From assembly GCF_002284575.1 (NCBI RefSeq), contig NZ_NPKJ01000042.1:467-64466 (forward strand): a stretch of 64,000 nt of DNA. Direction: 5' to 3'. Made by a program: the position numbers and the translations under genes. This document shows positions 53,155-61,104 of this stretch, piece after piece. The number at the start of each line of letters is the position of its first letter. Position 1 is the first letter of the stretch. Under the pieces are notes generated by a model that saw nothing but the letters and a program-made list of their open reading frames with translations, made no database searches and was not told the DNA's origin. This stretch comes from Mesorhizobium temperatum (GTDB lineage: Bacteria > Pseudomonadota > Alphaproteobacteria > Rhizobiales > Rhizobiaceae).

Positions 53155-54632
53155 GTGCGCTCGTCCTCACCGGGGCCGGCATTCGCGTCGAGGATGTCGC
53201 GGCGGTTGCCCGCGACGGACGCAAGGTGGAAGTAGCCCCCGCGGTCATGGAGAGGCTGGACAGGGCGCGAAAAGTGCTCGACCGCGCCGCCGCTTCAGGT
53301 CAGCCAATCTATGGGGTCAACACCGGACTTGGCGCCAATCTCGGCACGTCGGTCAGCGGCGACGCCAGCGCCTTCCAGCGCCAGTTGCTGGACGGCCGCA
53401 GCGGCGCCGTGGGTGACGTGCTGCCGCAAGACATCGTGCGCGCGACGATGCTTGCCCGCGTGGCGATGTTTTCGGCCGGCGGTTCGGGCATTTCATCAGA
53501 GGTTTTCGTCGCGCTCACCGACGCGCTCAATGCCGGCGTGCATCCGGTGATGCCGTCGCTGGGCTCGATCGGCGACAGCGACCTGGTGCTGATGGCAACG
53601 CTCGGCCGCATGCTGACCGGCGACGGCGAATCCGACTTTCAGGGCCGGCGCATGCCGGCCGCCAAAGCGCTGGCAATGGCGCGCCTCGCCCCCGTCAGCC
53701 TCGCTCCCAAGGACGGGCTGTCGCTGATAAGCGCCTCGGCTGTGTCCGCCGGCAGCGGCGCGCTGACGGTGGCCGACGCACAGTCCGCCTTCGCACAACA
53801 ACAGCAGGCCGGCGCGCTGACCATGGAAGGCATCGGCGCCAACCAGACGATCCTCGATCCGCGCTTGCAGGCGGCGCGACCGGCCGCTGGCCAGCAGCAG
53901 GCGGCAAAAGGCTTGCGCGACCTTCTGGCACGCGACGAGACGCCGGCGCCGGCCATCTTGCAGGACCCGCTGTCGATCCGCTGCATGCCGTCGATCCATG
54001 GCGCACTGCTGCAGGCAATCGATCAGGCCAGGCAAGCCGTCGAGATCGAGCTCAACGCCGCCGCCGACAACCCGCTGGTGCTGGGCAACGACGCCATGGT
54101 GCTGTCGACCGGCAATTTCCACACCCCGTCGCTGTCGCTTGCCTTCGAGACGCTTGGCCTCGCCATAGCTCAATGCGCGGCCGCGTCTGCCGCTCGTTTC
54201 ATCCAGCTCACCGGCTCAGGCCGCAACGGCCTGCCTAAATATCTGTCGCCGGTCGGCGGTGCTTCGGCCGGTTTCGTGCCGCTGCAAAAGACAGTAAGCG
54301 CGATCCTCGCCGCCATCCGCCACAAGGCCAACCCGGTGATGCTCGACTTCCTGCCGGTCTCGGAAGGCGTCGAGGACCATGCGACGCAAGCTCCGCTGGC
54401 CGTTTCAAAATGCGCCGACATGATCGTGCTGTGGCAGCGGCTGATCGCCTTCGAGCTGATGGCCGCCGCACAGGCCGTAGACCTGCGCAACGGGCTGACG
54501 CTGGCGCCGGCGACCGCCGCGATTCATGGAGCGGTGCGCGCGCTCGTCCTGCCACTCAAGGAGGACAGGCCCCAGGGCATCGACGCCGAGGCGATTTGCG
54601 CAGCGCTCGCCAGTGGATCGTGGCAGGCGTAG
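53151..54632 (+). CDS. Aromatic amino acid lyase (HAL/PAL) family protein lacking the MIO triad
   Basis: 493 residues, normal for histidine ammonia-lyase. Conserved positions include YGVNTGLGANLG with the active-site tyrosine, QDPLSIRCMPSIHGALLQ (usual tyrosine replaced by leucine), ELNAAADNPLVLG and STGNFH. The loop that normally reads GSVGASGDLAPLAH instead reads GSIGDSDLVLMAT, with one residue fewer and no Ala-Ser-Gly, so the methylidene-imidazolone cofactor cannot form in the usual way. It is therefore unlikely to be a standard histidine lyase. It overlaps the OCD-like gene; no urocanase or other hut gene is nearby. Confidence 0.85.
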   Translation: MSALVLTGAGIRVEDVAAVARDGRKVEVAPAVMERLDRARKVLDRAAASGQPIYGVNTGLGANLGTSVSGDASAFQRQLLDGRSGAVGDVLPQDIVRATMLARVAMFSAGGSGISSEVFVALTDALNAGVHPVMPSLGSIGDSDLVLMATLGRMLTGDGESDFQGRRMPAAKALAMARLAPVSLAPKDGLSLISASAVSAGSGALTVADAQSAFAQQQQAGALTMEGIGANQTILDPRLQAARPAAGQQQAAKGLRDLLARDETPAPAILQDPLSIRCMPSIHGALLQAIDQARQAVEIELNAAADNPLVLGNDAMVLSTGNFHTPSLSLAFETLGLAIAQCAAASAARFIQLTGSGRNGLPKYLSPVGGASAGFVPLQKTVSAILAAIRHKANPVMLDFLPVSEGVEDHATQAPLAVSKCADMIVLWQRLIAFELMAAAQAVDLRNGLTLAPATAAIHGAVRALVLPLKEDRPQGIDAEAICAALASGSWQA

Positions 54633-54721
54633 CGCCTCAGACGATCTTTCGGATGTCGCCGAAAAAACCGCTGGTCATTCGCAAAACTCCCTGGAAACTG
54701 GGCGAACCGAACGACCGGTCG

Positions 54722-55603
54722 TCAAAAGACGATTGTCTTGTGGCCGTTGAGCATGACGCGAGCTTCAAGATGCAGCTTGACGGCCCGCGCCAGCACGCGG
54801 CTTTCAATATCGCGACCGACGGCCACGAAATCCTCCGCGCTCATCGCATGCGTGACGCGTTCGGTCTCCTGTTCGATGATCGGGCCTTCGTCGAGGGCTG
54901 ATGTCACGTAATGCGCTGTCGCGCCGATCAGCTTGACGCCGCGGTCAAAGGCCTGGTGATACGGCTTTGCGCCCTTGAAGCTCGGCAGGAAGGAATGGTG
55001 GATGTTGATCGCCCGCCCATAAAGCCGATCCGACAGTCCCTTCGAAAAGACCTGCATGTAGCGCGCCAGAACGACGAGCTCGGACCCCGTCTCCTGCACG
55101 AGATCCAGCAGCTTCTGCTCCTGTTCAGCCTTGTTTTCCCTGGTCGTCGGCCAATGGTGGAAGGGAATGCCCTCCAGCTCGGCGAAACGTCGGGCATCTT
55201 CATGATTGGAGACGACGGCGGCGACCTGTGCATTCAGCCAGCCGACTCTGATCTGATAAAGCAGATGCAGGAGCGCATGGTCGAATTTCGAGACCATGAC
55301 GATGATCTTCGGGCAGCGCGACTGATCGACCAATGCGGTTTTCATCCCGAACCGGTCGACGGACGATTTCAGGGCTCGCTCCAGATCGTCCTTCGTCGAG
55401 CCCGCCGGGCTGGTGAAGGCGATCCGCATGAAAAAGCGATTGCTCTGCCGGTCCCAGAACTGGCTGCTTTCGGCGATGTTGGCGCCGCTCGCGGCAAGCT
55501 CCGTGGTGACCGCGGCAACGACCCCCGGCCGGTCTTCACACGAAAGAGTGAGAATATGAACTGGCTTCACATCGCCAGTTGCAGCATTGCTGTCAGGTTT
55601 CAC
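54722..55603 (-). CDS. purU: Formyltetrahydrofolate deformylase
   Basis: 293 residues from GTG 55603, overlapping the stop of the PanB-like gene by 4 bp (GTGA). An N-terminal ACT domain (HILTLSCEDRPGVVAAVT) is followed by a formyltransferase-like domain with RAINIHHSFLPSFKGAKPYH and TALDEGPIIEQ-type positions (here SALDEGPIIEQ), which supply the catalytic Asn, His and Asp. It hydrolyses 10-formyl-THF to formate and THF. It is the last gene of a four-gene operon with an oxygenase and a ferredoxin, which suggests removal of one-carbon units from a demethylation or hydroxymethyl transfer. Confidence 0.92.
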   Translation of the reverse strand: MKPDSNAATGDVKPVHILTLSCEDRPGVVAAVTTELAASGANIAESSQFWDRQSNRFFMRIAFTSPAGSTKDDLERALKSSVDRFGMKTALVDQSRCPKIIVMVSKFDHALLHLLYQIRVGWLNAQVAAVVSNHEDARRFAELEGIPFHHWPTTRENKAEQEQKLLDLVQETGSELVVLARYMQVFSKGLSDRLYGRAINIHHSFLPSFKGAKPYHQAFDRGVKLIGATAHYVTSALDEGPIIEQETERVTHAMSAEDFVAVGRDIESRVLARAVKLHLEARVMLNGHKTIVF

Positions 55604-56400
55604 GCGCCGTCGACCCTTTTCATGAACAGACCGAGTTGGTCCGGGTCCATGTGCACCACATGCTTGTCTTCGGGATAGGCCAGGCTGTTCACGTCGGCGA
55701 CATATTCGGAAAAAGCGGCGATGCGCTCCGCCTGCAGGCGGTCATATTCGGCGGCGAAATTGCGGTAGACCTTGGAATGGCGAGGCATGTGGCCACGGTT
55801 CTGGCCAAGGATGTCGTCGGCGAACAGATATTGCGCGTCGCAGCCGGTGCCCGCCCCCATCGACAGCATGATCAGCGAGGTCCGTTCCGAGATCGCCTTG
55901 GCCACCTCGACCGGCACCACTTCGATCTCGGCGCCGACCGCGCCGGCGGCCTCGTACTGCCTGACCGCCTCGAAAATCTGCATGGCGCTGTCGGCGGTCT
56001 TGCCGACGGCCTTGAAGCCACCGGTCCAGGTGGCGCGCGACGGGATCAGGCCGACATGGCCGATCACCGGGATATTGTCATCGGCCAGGCGCTTGACGGT
56101 TGCAAAGCCCGCGCTGCAATAGACCGCGTCGGCGCTCGCCTTGTAAAGCCGGAACGCCCAGCGCACGAAATCGTCGGCTGTGCCGATCTCGTAGAAATTG
56201 TCGCCCGGCATGGTGAACAGGCTAGGTGCGGCATCGCGGTATTGCGGATTGAGCACCAGTTCCGGCGGCACCGAGACGATGTCGACCCCAGCCCGTTCGG
56301 CCGCCTCGGCCTCGTCCATCGTCAAAACGCGCAGCATGGTCAGCTGCCGCTTACCCTTCATGGCGCGCAGGTCTGCGATCGTGGGTCTTTTCCGGCTCAT
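55600..56400 (-). CDS. PanB-like (ketopantoate hydroxymethyltransferase-family) protein with altered active site
   Basis: 266 residues from ATG 56400, with AGGGGA upstream. Family segments are clear: PVIGHVGLIPSRATWTGGFK, GAEIEVVPVEVAKAI with the general-acid glutamate, and GAGTGCDAQYLFADDILGQN. By hand alignment with E. coli PanB, the GDSLG segment carrying metal ligand D45 reads VSVPPELV, and the K112/E114 segment (VKIEGG) reads VYCSAG. It is therefore probably not a true pantothenate-pathway PanB. It sits between a Rieske ferredoxin and formyl-THF deformylase, consistent with one-carbon chemistry on another substrate. Confidence 0.82.
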   Translation of the reverse strand: MSRKRPTIADLRAMKGKRQLTMLRVLTMDEAEAAERAGVDIVSVPPELVLNPQYRDAAPSLFTMPGDNFYEIGTADDFVRWAFRLYKASADAVYCSAGFATVKRLADDNIPVIGHVGLIPSRATWTGGFKAVGKTADSAMQIFEAVRQYEAAGAVGAEIEVVPVEVAKAISERTSLIMLSMGAGTGCDAQYLFADDILGQNRGHMPRHSKVYRNFAAEYDRLQAERIAAFSEYVADVNSLAYPEDKHVVHMDPDQLGLFMKRVDGA

Positions 56401-56485
56401 CGATTTTGGTCCCCTTGTTGCGTGTATGGAAGGCGGGTCAGGATTCAATTTGCATGATCTTTTCCGAGCCGAAGGTCAGCGCAGC

Positions 56486-56518
56486 AAAAACCGGTTCCCA
56501 CTTTTCGGGATCATGCTC
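56486..56518. repeat. Dispersed rhizobial sequence after the Rieske gene
   Basis: The stretch AAAAACCGGTTCCCACTTTT followed by CGGGATCATGC touches the Rieske stop codon. I recognise it from memory as a sequence scattered through many Rhizobiales genomes. Only one copy is seen in this window. Confidence 0.45.
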
Positions 56519-56829
56519 TAGATCTGGATTATCACCTTGCCCGCTTCCACCTTGACCGGATAGGTCTGCAAATTGACGCAGACGGGAGCCCCCTTGGCCT
56601 GGCCTGTCTTGTAGTTGAAGCGGCCATTGTGCTTGGGGCATTCGATGATGTCGTCCATGACAAGCCCGTCGGCCAGATGGGCCTTCTCATGCGTGCAAAA
56701 CCCGTCTGTAGCGAAGAATTCGTCGTCCGGGGAACGATAGATCGCGAAGGTGCGGCCGCCATGGTCGAAGCGGATGACATCCTCTTCTTCGACATCGCCC
56801 ACGGCGCACGCCTCAACCCAATCGGCCAT
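56518..56829 (-). CDS. Rieske-type 2Fe-2S ferredoxin
   Basis: 103 residues, one complete Rieske domain. The ligands are in FCTHEKAHLADG (Cys, His) and ECPKHNGRF (Cys, His), the spacing of bacterial oxygenase ferredoxins such as MocE/NirD-like proteins. It carries electrons in the cytoplasm, most likely to the desaturase-type oxygenase encoded 52 bases upstream in the same operon. No ferredoxin reductase gene is adjacent. Confidence 0.92.
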   Translation of the reverse strand: MADWVEACAVGDVEEEDVIRFDHGGRTFAIYRSPDDEFFATDGFCTHEKAHLADGLVMDDIIECPKHNGRFNYKTGQAKGAPVCVNLQTYPVKVEAGKVIIQI

Positions 56830-56881
56830 CTCTGTCTCCTGAAATCTCTGGTCCGCGCAACCGGCACCCTGTGGCGAAAAC

Positions 56882-57970
56882 CTATTCCGCCGCCGCCGAC
56901 ATATTCACTTCGTGGAACTCGCCACGATAGGGCCGCGCCGTCGGCGGCAGGTCGCGCTTGAGGAAGTAATCCTCGTATTTGAGCTGCCTGAGCAGGACCG
57001 GCCAGACCTCGCGATAAGCATGCCACATTGACGGGTTCGGCTCCGGCAAATCGTGCTTGATCAATTCGTGCAGCTTTGGCAGCGCATGATAGGGCACCAT
57101 CGGGAACATGTGATGCTCCACGTGGTAGTTCATGTTCCAGTAGATGAACCGGCTGATCGGGTTCATGTAGACGGTCCGGCTGTTGAGCCGATGGTCGACC
57201 ACATTGTCGGCTAGGCCGATGTGCTGCAGCAGACCGGTCAGCACCATGTGCCAGGTGCCGTAGAGGCGCGGCACGCCGATCAGCACCAACGGCACCCACG
57301 ACCGCATAGTGAGGGCGAGCGCAATCGTGGCGATGTAGATGGCGACATGCCAGCGCGCGGCGATGACGGCCTTGTGCAGTTCCATCTCGGGAACGTAGCT
57401 TTTCTCGTCGGGCGCCAGCTTGCCTAACGCTTGGCGTACCAGCGCCGGAAGCGAATAGCGAAAATCAAGAATACCGGTGAAAGCGAGCGCCGCGCGCAGC
57501 AGGTCCGGCGGGCGCATCACGGCAATCTCGGCATCGCGGCCGACGATGATGGTGTCGGTGTGGTGGCGGGCATGGCTCCAGCGCCAGGTCACCGGATTGC
57601 GCATCAGCATGAAGCTTGCGATCTGGTAGACCACATCATTCATCCAGCGCGTCCGGAAGGCGGTGCCGTGGCCGCATTCGTGCCAGCGCGAGTCGCTGGA
57701 GGAGCCGTAGAGCACGCCATAGACGAAGAAGAACGGCACGCACCACCAGGTGCCCCAGAAATAAATGCCGCCGGCAGCGGAACCCAGGATGGCGGCGATC
57801 CAGATGATCGTGTCGCGGATCGCAGGTCCATCCGAGCGTTGCATCAACTCCTTCATCGCCTTTCGCGGGACATCGGTATGATACCATTCGGCCGAGGCCA
57901 GTCCCGTCTCGATCGCCCTGCGCGTGCTTTCGCCAACCAGGCTGTAGTCGCGCTTTATTGTGCCAGCCAT
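56882..57970 (-). CDS. Fatty acid desaturase/AlkB-type membrane di-iron oxygenase
   Basis: 362 residues from ATG 57970, with GGAGGTCACA upstream. Membrane helices surround three histidine boxes: HECGH near residue 97, HARHH near residue 127 and YHVEHHMFP near residue 280, the full set for a di-iron centre. It may desaturate, hydroxylate or demethylate its substrate; the adjacent Rieske ferredoxin points to an oxygenase that is not CoA-lipid specific. It is the first gene of the operon desaturase-Rieske-PanB-like-purU. Confidence 0.88.
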   Translation of the reverse strand: MAGTIKRDYSLVGESTRRAIETGLASAEWYHTDVPRKAMKELMQRSDGPAIRDTIIWIAAILGSAAGGIYFWGTWWCVPFFFVYGVLYGSSSDSRWHECGHGTAFRTRWMNDVVYQIASFMLMRNPVTWRWSHARHHTDTIIVGRDAEIAVMRPPDLLRAALAFTGILDFRYSLPALVRQALGKLAPDEKSYVPEMELHKAVIAARWHVAIYIATIALALTMRSWVPLVLIGVPRLYGTWHMVLTGLLQHIGLADNVVDHRLNSRTVYMNPISRFIYWNMNYHVEHHMFPMVPYHALPKLHELIKHDLPEPNPSMWHAYREVWPVLLRQLKYEDYFLKRDLPPTARPYRGEFHEVNMSAAAE

Positions 57971-58061
57971 TGTGACCTCCAAAAACTGATGGGCCGCGAG
58001 CCCTCCCCGCTCCAACCGCAGCCAGCCTCCCAACTGATGCTTCGCATCGTCCTCGCCATCA

Positions 58062-59243
58062 TCACGACCTGCCTCCGAGCGCCGGAAAATTGCCTGACGG
58101 CTGCGGATAATCCTGTTGCGGCTGCCTGGCGATGTCAGTGATCCGGCTTTCAGCGGCGGCGATGTCGCCGGCGCCATCGAGAACCCGGAACACCGCATTG
58201 TAGGAGCGGCTTTCGCCATGCTCCAGCCAGATCATCTCGCCGCGCTCGCGCGCCGCCAGGTTGCCGAGCACGTGATGCGTCGACGGCTCGATGCCCAGCG
58301 CATACTGCCCTGCCTGGAAATTCTGCCATTGGTAGGCGCAGGGCAACTGATCCTTGCGCGTGACGACTTCAAGGCCGAGGCCAAGACGGTCGTTGACCAC
58401 CGCAACCGGCACGTCTCCACCGGCGTCGGCGCCGAGCTCGTGCTGCCAGACCTGCTCCTTGAAACCCAATTGCGGGGCCGGCACGGTGCGATAGCCGACC
58501 TTCTGCGCCTCGTAGCGCTCACCGGCATGCCCCGCCCACACCACGTCCCGGATCGGCGCCAGATAGCGAGACCCCTCGTCGAGCACCGGATGGCTGACAT
58601 TGATGTGATAAAAGTACATATGCGGCGTCCGGTTGAAGCCGTGATTGACGACCCGATCCGAAAGCCGGATCTCGTTGCCGCCGACATCGGCCTCGATCCG
58701 CCGCAGCAGATGCAGATCCTCGCCGAACACCGTCGACTGCTGGACGATGGCCTCGGCCCACAGCACGCAGCGGTCGCCGTCCCACGCTTCGCCGTAGCCG
58801 GCCAACCGCGCCGGGATGGTGCTGACGCGGCCGTGCAGCGAATGGCGCACCGTTTTCTTCGGCGGATAATTGTAGCTGTCGGCAGGTACTTCGTTCATGA
58901 ACAATATATGGTCGAGGCCGCAGGTCAGCAGAAGGCCGGAAAACGACCGCGCCCAGGCCAGCCCCTCCTCGCCTTCATACTCGTGCAGGCCGGGATGACG
59001 AAAGCCGCTCGGCGAATGCCAGCCGATGGCCTGGCCCTTGAAGTCGCAGTCGGCAATATCGAGCGCCCGGTCGACCAGCGCGGTGAAACGCAATCCCGAG
59101 CCGGTGCGGAATTCGAGCATGCGGATGCCGCGCTCCACGCCGTCGCCAAGCGTCATCAGCCGCACGCCGGCAAATTGCGATAGCATGCCGGACCGCTCCG
59201 AGATCTGCCGGCGCGAAAGCGTCTTGCCGTAAAGCTCTACCAT
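58062..59243 (-). CDS. DUF4432-family aldose-1-epimerase-like protein
   Basis: 393 residues with the galactose-mutarotase-like beta-sandwich pattern of DUF4432: GVRLMTLGDGVERGIRMLEF, LDIADCDFKGQAIGWHSPSG, MYFYHINVSHPVLDEG and EPSTHHVLGNLAARERGE, with conserved His and Glu residues. Such proteins are usually found with sugar or inositol catabolic genes, as here, 16 bases after the ATPase gene. It may interconvert anomers or epimers of the imported compound. Confidence 0.82.
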   Translation of the reverse strand: MVELYGKTLSRRQISERSGMLSQFAGVRLMTLGDGVERGIRMLEFRTGSGLRFTALVDRALDIADCDFKGQAIGWHSPSGFRHPGLHEYEGEEGLAWARSFSGLLLTCGLDHILFMNEVPADSYNYPPKKTVRHSLHGRVSTIPARLAGYGEAWDGDRCVLWAEAIVQQSTVFGEDLHLLRRIEADVGGNEIRLSDRVVNHGFNRTPHMYFYHINVSHPVLDEGSRYLAPIRDVVWAGHAGERYEAQKVGYRTVPAPQLGFKEQVWQHELGADAGGDVPVAVVNDRLGLGLEVVTRKDQLPCAYQWQNFQAGQYALGIEPSTHHVLGNLAARERGEMIWLEHGESRSYNAVFRVLDGAGDIAAAESRITDIARQPQQDYPQPSGNFPALGGRS

Positions 59244-59259
59244 GTGACGGCCAGCTCCT

Positions 59260-60036
59260 TCACTTTGCTCTCGTCTCCTTGAGCAGAGCCGACATGTCGG
59301 CGCCGGTGATGATGCTTTCCACCGTCAGCAGGTCGGTATCGGCGACCGTCTGCTCGGCGACGATCTCGCCGCGGCGCATGACGATGATGCGGTCGGCGAC
59401 CTGGAAGACGTGATGGATGTTGTGGGTGATCAAAAGCACCGAATGACCGGCCGCGCGCACCTCCTTGACGAAGCGCAGCACGCCGTGTGTTTCCTCGACG
59501 CCGAGATTGTTGGTCGGCTCGTCGAGGATGATGACCTTGGCGGCGAACTGCATGGCCCGCGAAATGGCGATCGACTGGCGCTCACCGCCCGACAGCGTGC
59601 TGACCAGCGCATCGGCGTCGAGCTTTTTCGAGATGCCGACGCGCTTCAAAAGCGCCGATGCGGCGTCGCGCAGCTTGGCGAGATCGAGCGGCGCGAACAC
59701 GCCCAGCCATTTGAGATTGACCGGCTCGCGGCCGAGAAAGAGATTGCGCGCGATGCTGAGATCCGGCGCCAGCGACGTGTCCTGATGGATGGTCTCGATG
59801 CCGAGATCCATCGCGTCGCGCGTCGAGCGGATCGAGACCTTCTGGCCACGCACATAGATGTCGCCGCGGTCGACGGGAAACACGCCGGAGATCGCCTTGA
59901 TCAGCGTGGATTTGCCGGCGCCATTGTCGCCGAGCAGAGCCACCACCTCGCCTTCATTGAGTGTGAAGGAGGCGCTCTTCAGGGCGCGGACGCTGCCGAA
60001 GGATTTTTGCAGGTTCTGCAGCCGAAGCACTTCCAT
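59260..60036 (-). CDS. Sugar ABC transporter ATP-binding protein, single ABC domain
   Basis: 258 residues from ATG 60036; the open frame that continues upstream runs antiphase through the permease and is not real. Walker A is GDNGAGKSTLIKAI, the signature is LSGGERQSIAISRAM, Walker B is VIILDEPTNNLG and the switch histidine is in VLLITHNIHHVF. It is FrcA-like with one ABC domain. The gene starts 2 bases after the permease stop. Confidence 0.92.
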   Translation of the reverse strand: MEVLRLQNLQKSFGSVRALKSASFTLNEGEVVALLGDNGAGKSTLIKAISGVFPVDRGDIYVRGQKVSIRSTRDAMDLGIETIHQDTSLAPDLSIARNLFLGREPVNLKWLGVFAPLDLAKLRDAASALLKRVGISKKLDADALVSTLSGGERQSIAISRAMQFAAKVIILDEPTNNLGVEETHGVLRFVKEVRAAGHSVLLITHNIHHVFQVADRIIVMRRGEIVAEQTVADTDLLTVESIITGADMSALLKETRAK

Positions 60037-60038
60037 GG

Positions 60039-61058
60039 TCAGCTCCTGGCGGCGTTCTTCTGCAGCAAAGCGTGCAGGATGAGCATGGCGAGGATGATGA
60101 CGCCGACGAAGATGTTGTAGGCGAGCCCGGGCACGCCGATCAGCACGATGCCGTTGCGGATGCTGCGCAGCATCAGCGCGCCGACGATCGTGCCCAGGAT
60201 CGTGCCGCGCCCGCCGGTCAGCGCCGTGCCGCCGACCACCACCATGGCGATCACTTCGAGCTCGTAGCCGGTACCGGCCACCGGCGACGCGGCCGAGATG
60301 CGGAAGGCGCTGATCATCCCGGCCAGACCCGCCAGCACGGAGGTCAGGATGAACAGCCAGATCTTGACCGCATCGGCCGGCACGCCGCGCGCCACCGCCG
60401 CGTTTCGGTTGGAACCGATGGCGCTGATCCAGTTGCCGAGCTTGGCGTAGTGCAGCACGTAGATCGCCAGCAACGACAGGGCGATGAACCACCACAAGGA
60501 CGTATAGAAACGGAACGTTCCGATATTGAAGCTGCCGGCCAGCAGCGTCACGAAAAAGCCTGGCTGGTCCCAGGATTTTAGCGGAAAGCCTTGCGTGATG
60601 TAGAGCGCAGCACCCCGCACGACGAGCAGCATCGACAGCGTCACCAGGAAGGAGGAGATACCGATCTTGGTGACGATCAGCCCGTTGATGGCGCCGATCG
60701 CCACGCACAGCAGCAGCCCGGCAAGCAGCGCCACACCGATATCAACCTGGCCGCTCTGCACCAGCAGCATGACGATGACCGGCGCCAGCCCGAAAACGGC
60801 GCCGACCGAAAGGTCGAACTCGCCTGCTGTCAAAAGCAGCGTCATGCCGAGCGCGATGATGCCGAGCTCGGGCAGGAAGGCCATCATGTTGGAGATGTTG
60901 AGCGGCGACAGGAAGTTGGCGTCGGCGATGGCGAACACCGCCAGCAGCACCATGAGGATGACGAGCGAGGAGAATTGCGGTGAGCGGATCAGGCTCGACC
61001 TGCGTTTCACGTCAGGCATTTCCTCTTCTGCGGCAATTGTCATGACGGATCGGACCAT
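60039..61058 (-). CDS. Sugar ABC transporter permease (RbsC-like)
   Basis: 339 residues; ATG 61058 is used, and ATG 61043 is possible since neither has a strong ribosome site. About ten helices, with TAGEFDLSVGAVFGL near residue 81 and MVVVGGTALTGGRGTILGTI in the C-terminal half. It forms the channel of the importer encoded by 59260-62040. Confidence 0.9.
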   Translation of the reverse strand: MVRSVMTIAAEEEMPDVKRRSSLIRSPQFSSLVILMVLLAVFAIADANFLSPLNISNMMAFLPELGIIALGMTLLLTAGEFDLSVGAVFGLAPVIVMLLVQSGQVDIGVALLAGLLLCVAIGAINGLIVTKIGISSFLVTLSMLLVVRGAALYITQGFPLKSWDQPGFFVTLLAGSFNIGTFRFYTSLWWFIALSLLAIYVLHYAKLGNWISAIGSNRNAAVARGVPADAVKIWLFILTSVLAGLAGMISAFRISAASPVAGTGYELEVIAMVVVGGTALTGGRGTILGTIVGALMLRSIRNGIVLIGVPGLAYNIFVGVIILAMLILHALLQKNAARS

Positions 61059-61070
61059 ACTTCAAGGCGG

Positions 61071-61094
61071 CGCCCGCCGCGTGCGCGGCAGGCG
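61071..61094 (-). other. Intercistronic hairpin between binding protein and permease genes
   Basis: CGCC-C-GCCGCG / CGCGGC-A-GGCG stem with one mismatch and a tight loop, directly after the binding-protein stop at 61105. No U-tract; likely an mRNA-stabilising element. Confidence 0.5.
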
Positions 61095-61104
61095 TCAGTT
61101 TCCA

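Noticed and set aside
53151..54632. Assignment as hutH (histidine ammonia-lyase)
   Set aside because: The cofactor triad is missing and no urocanase, imidazolonepropionase or hut regulator is in the window.
55600..56400. Assignment as panB of pantothenate synthesis
   Set aside because: Key active-site segments are changed, no panC or panE is adjacent, and the operon context is oxygenase and one-carbon metabolism.
59260..60708. 482-codon frame suggesting a fusion upstream of the ATPase
   Set aside because: The extra N-terminal part is the permease gene read in the wrong frame; the ATPase starts at 60036.
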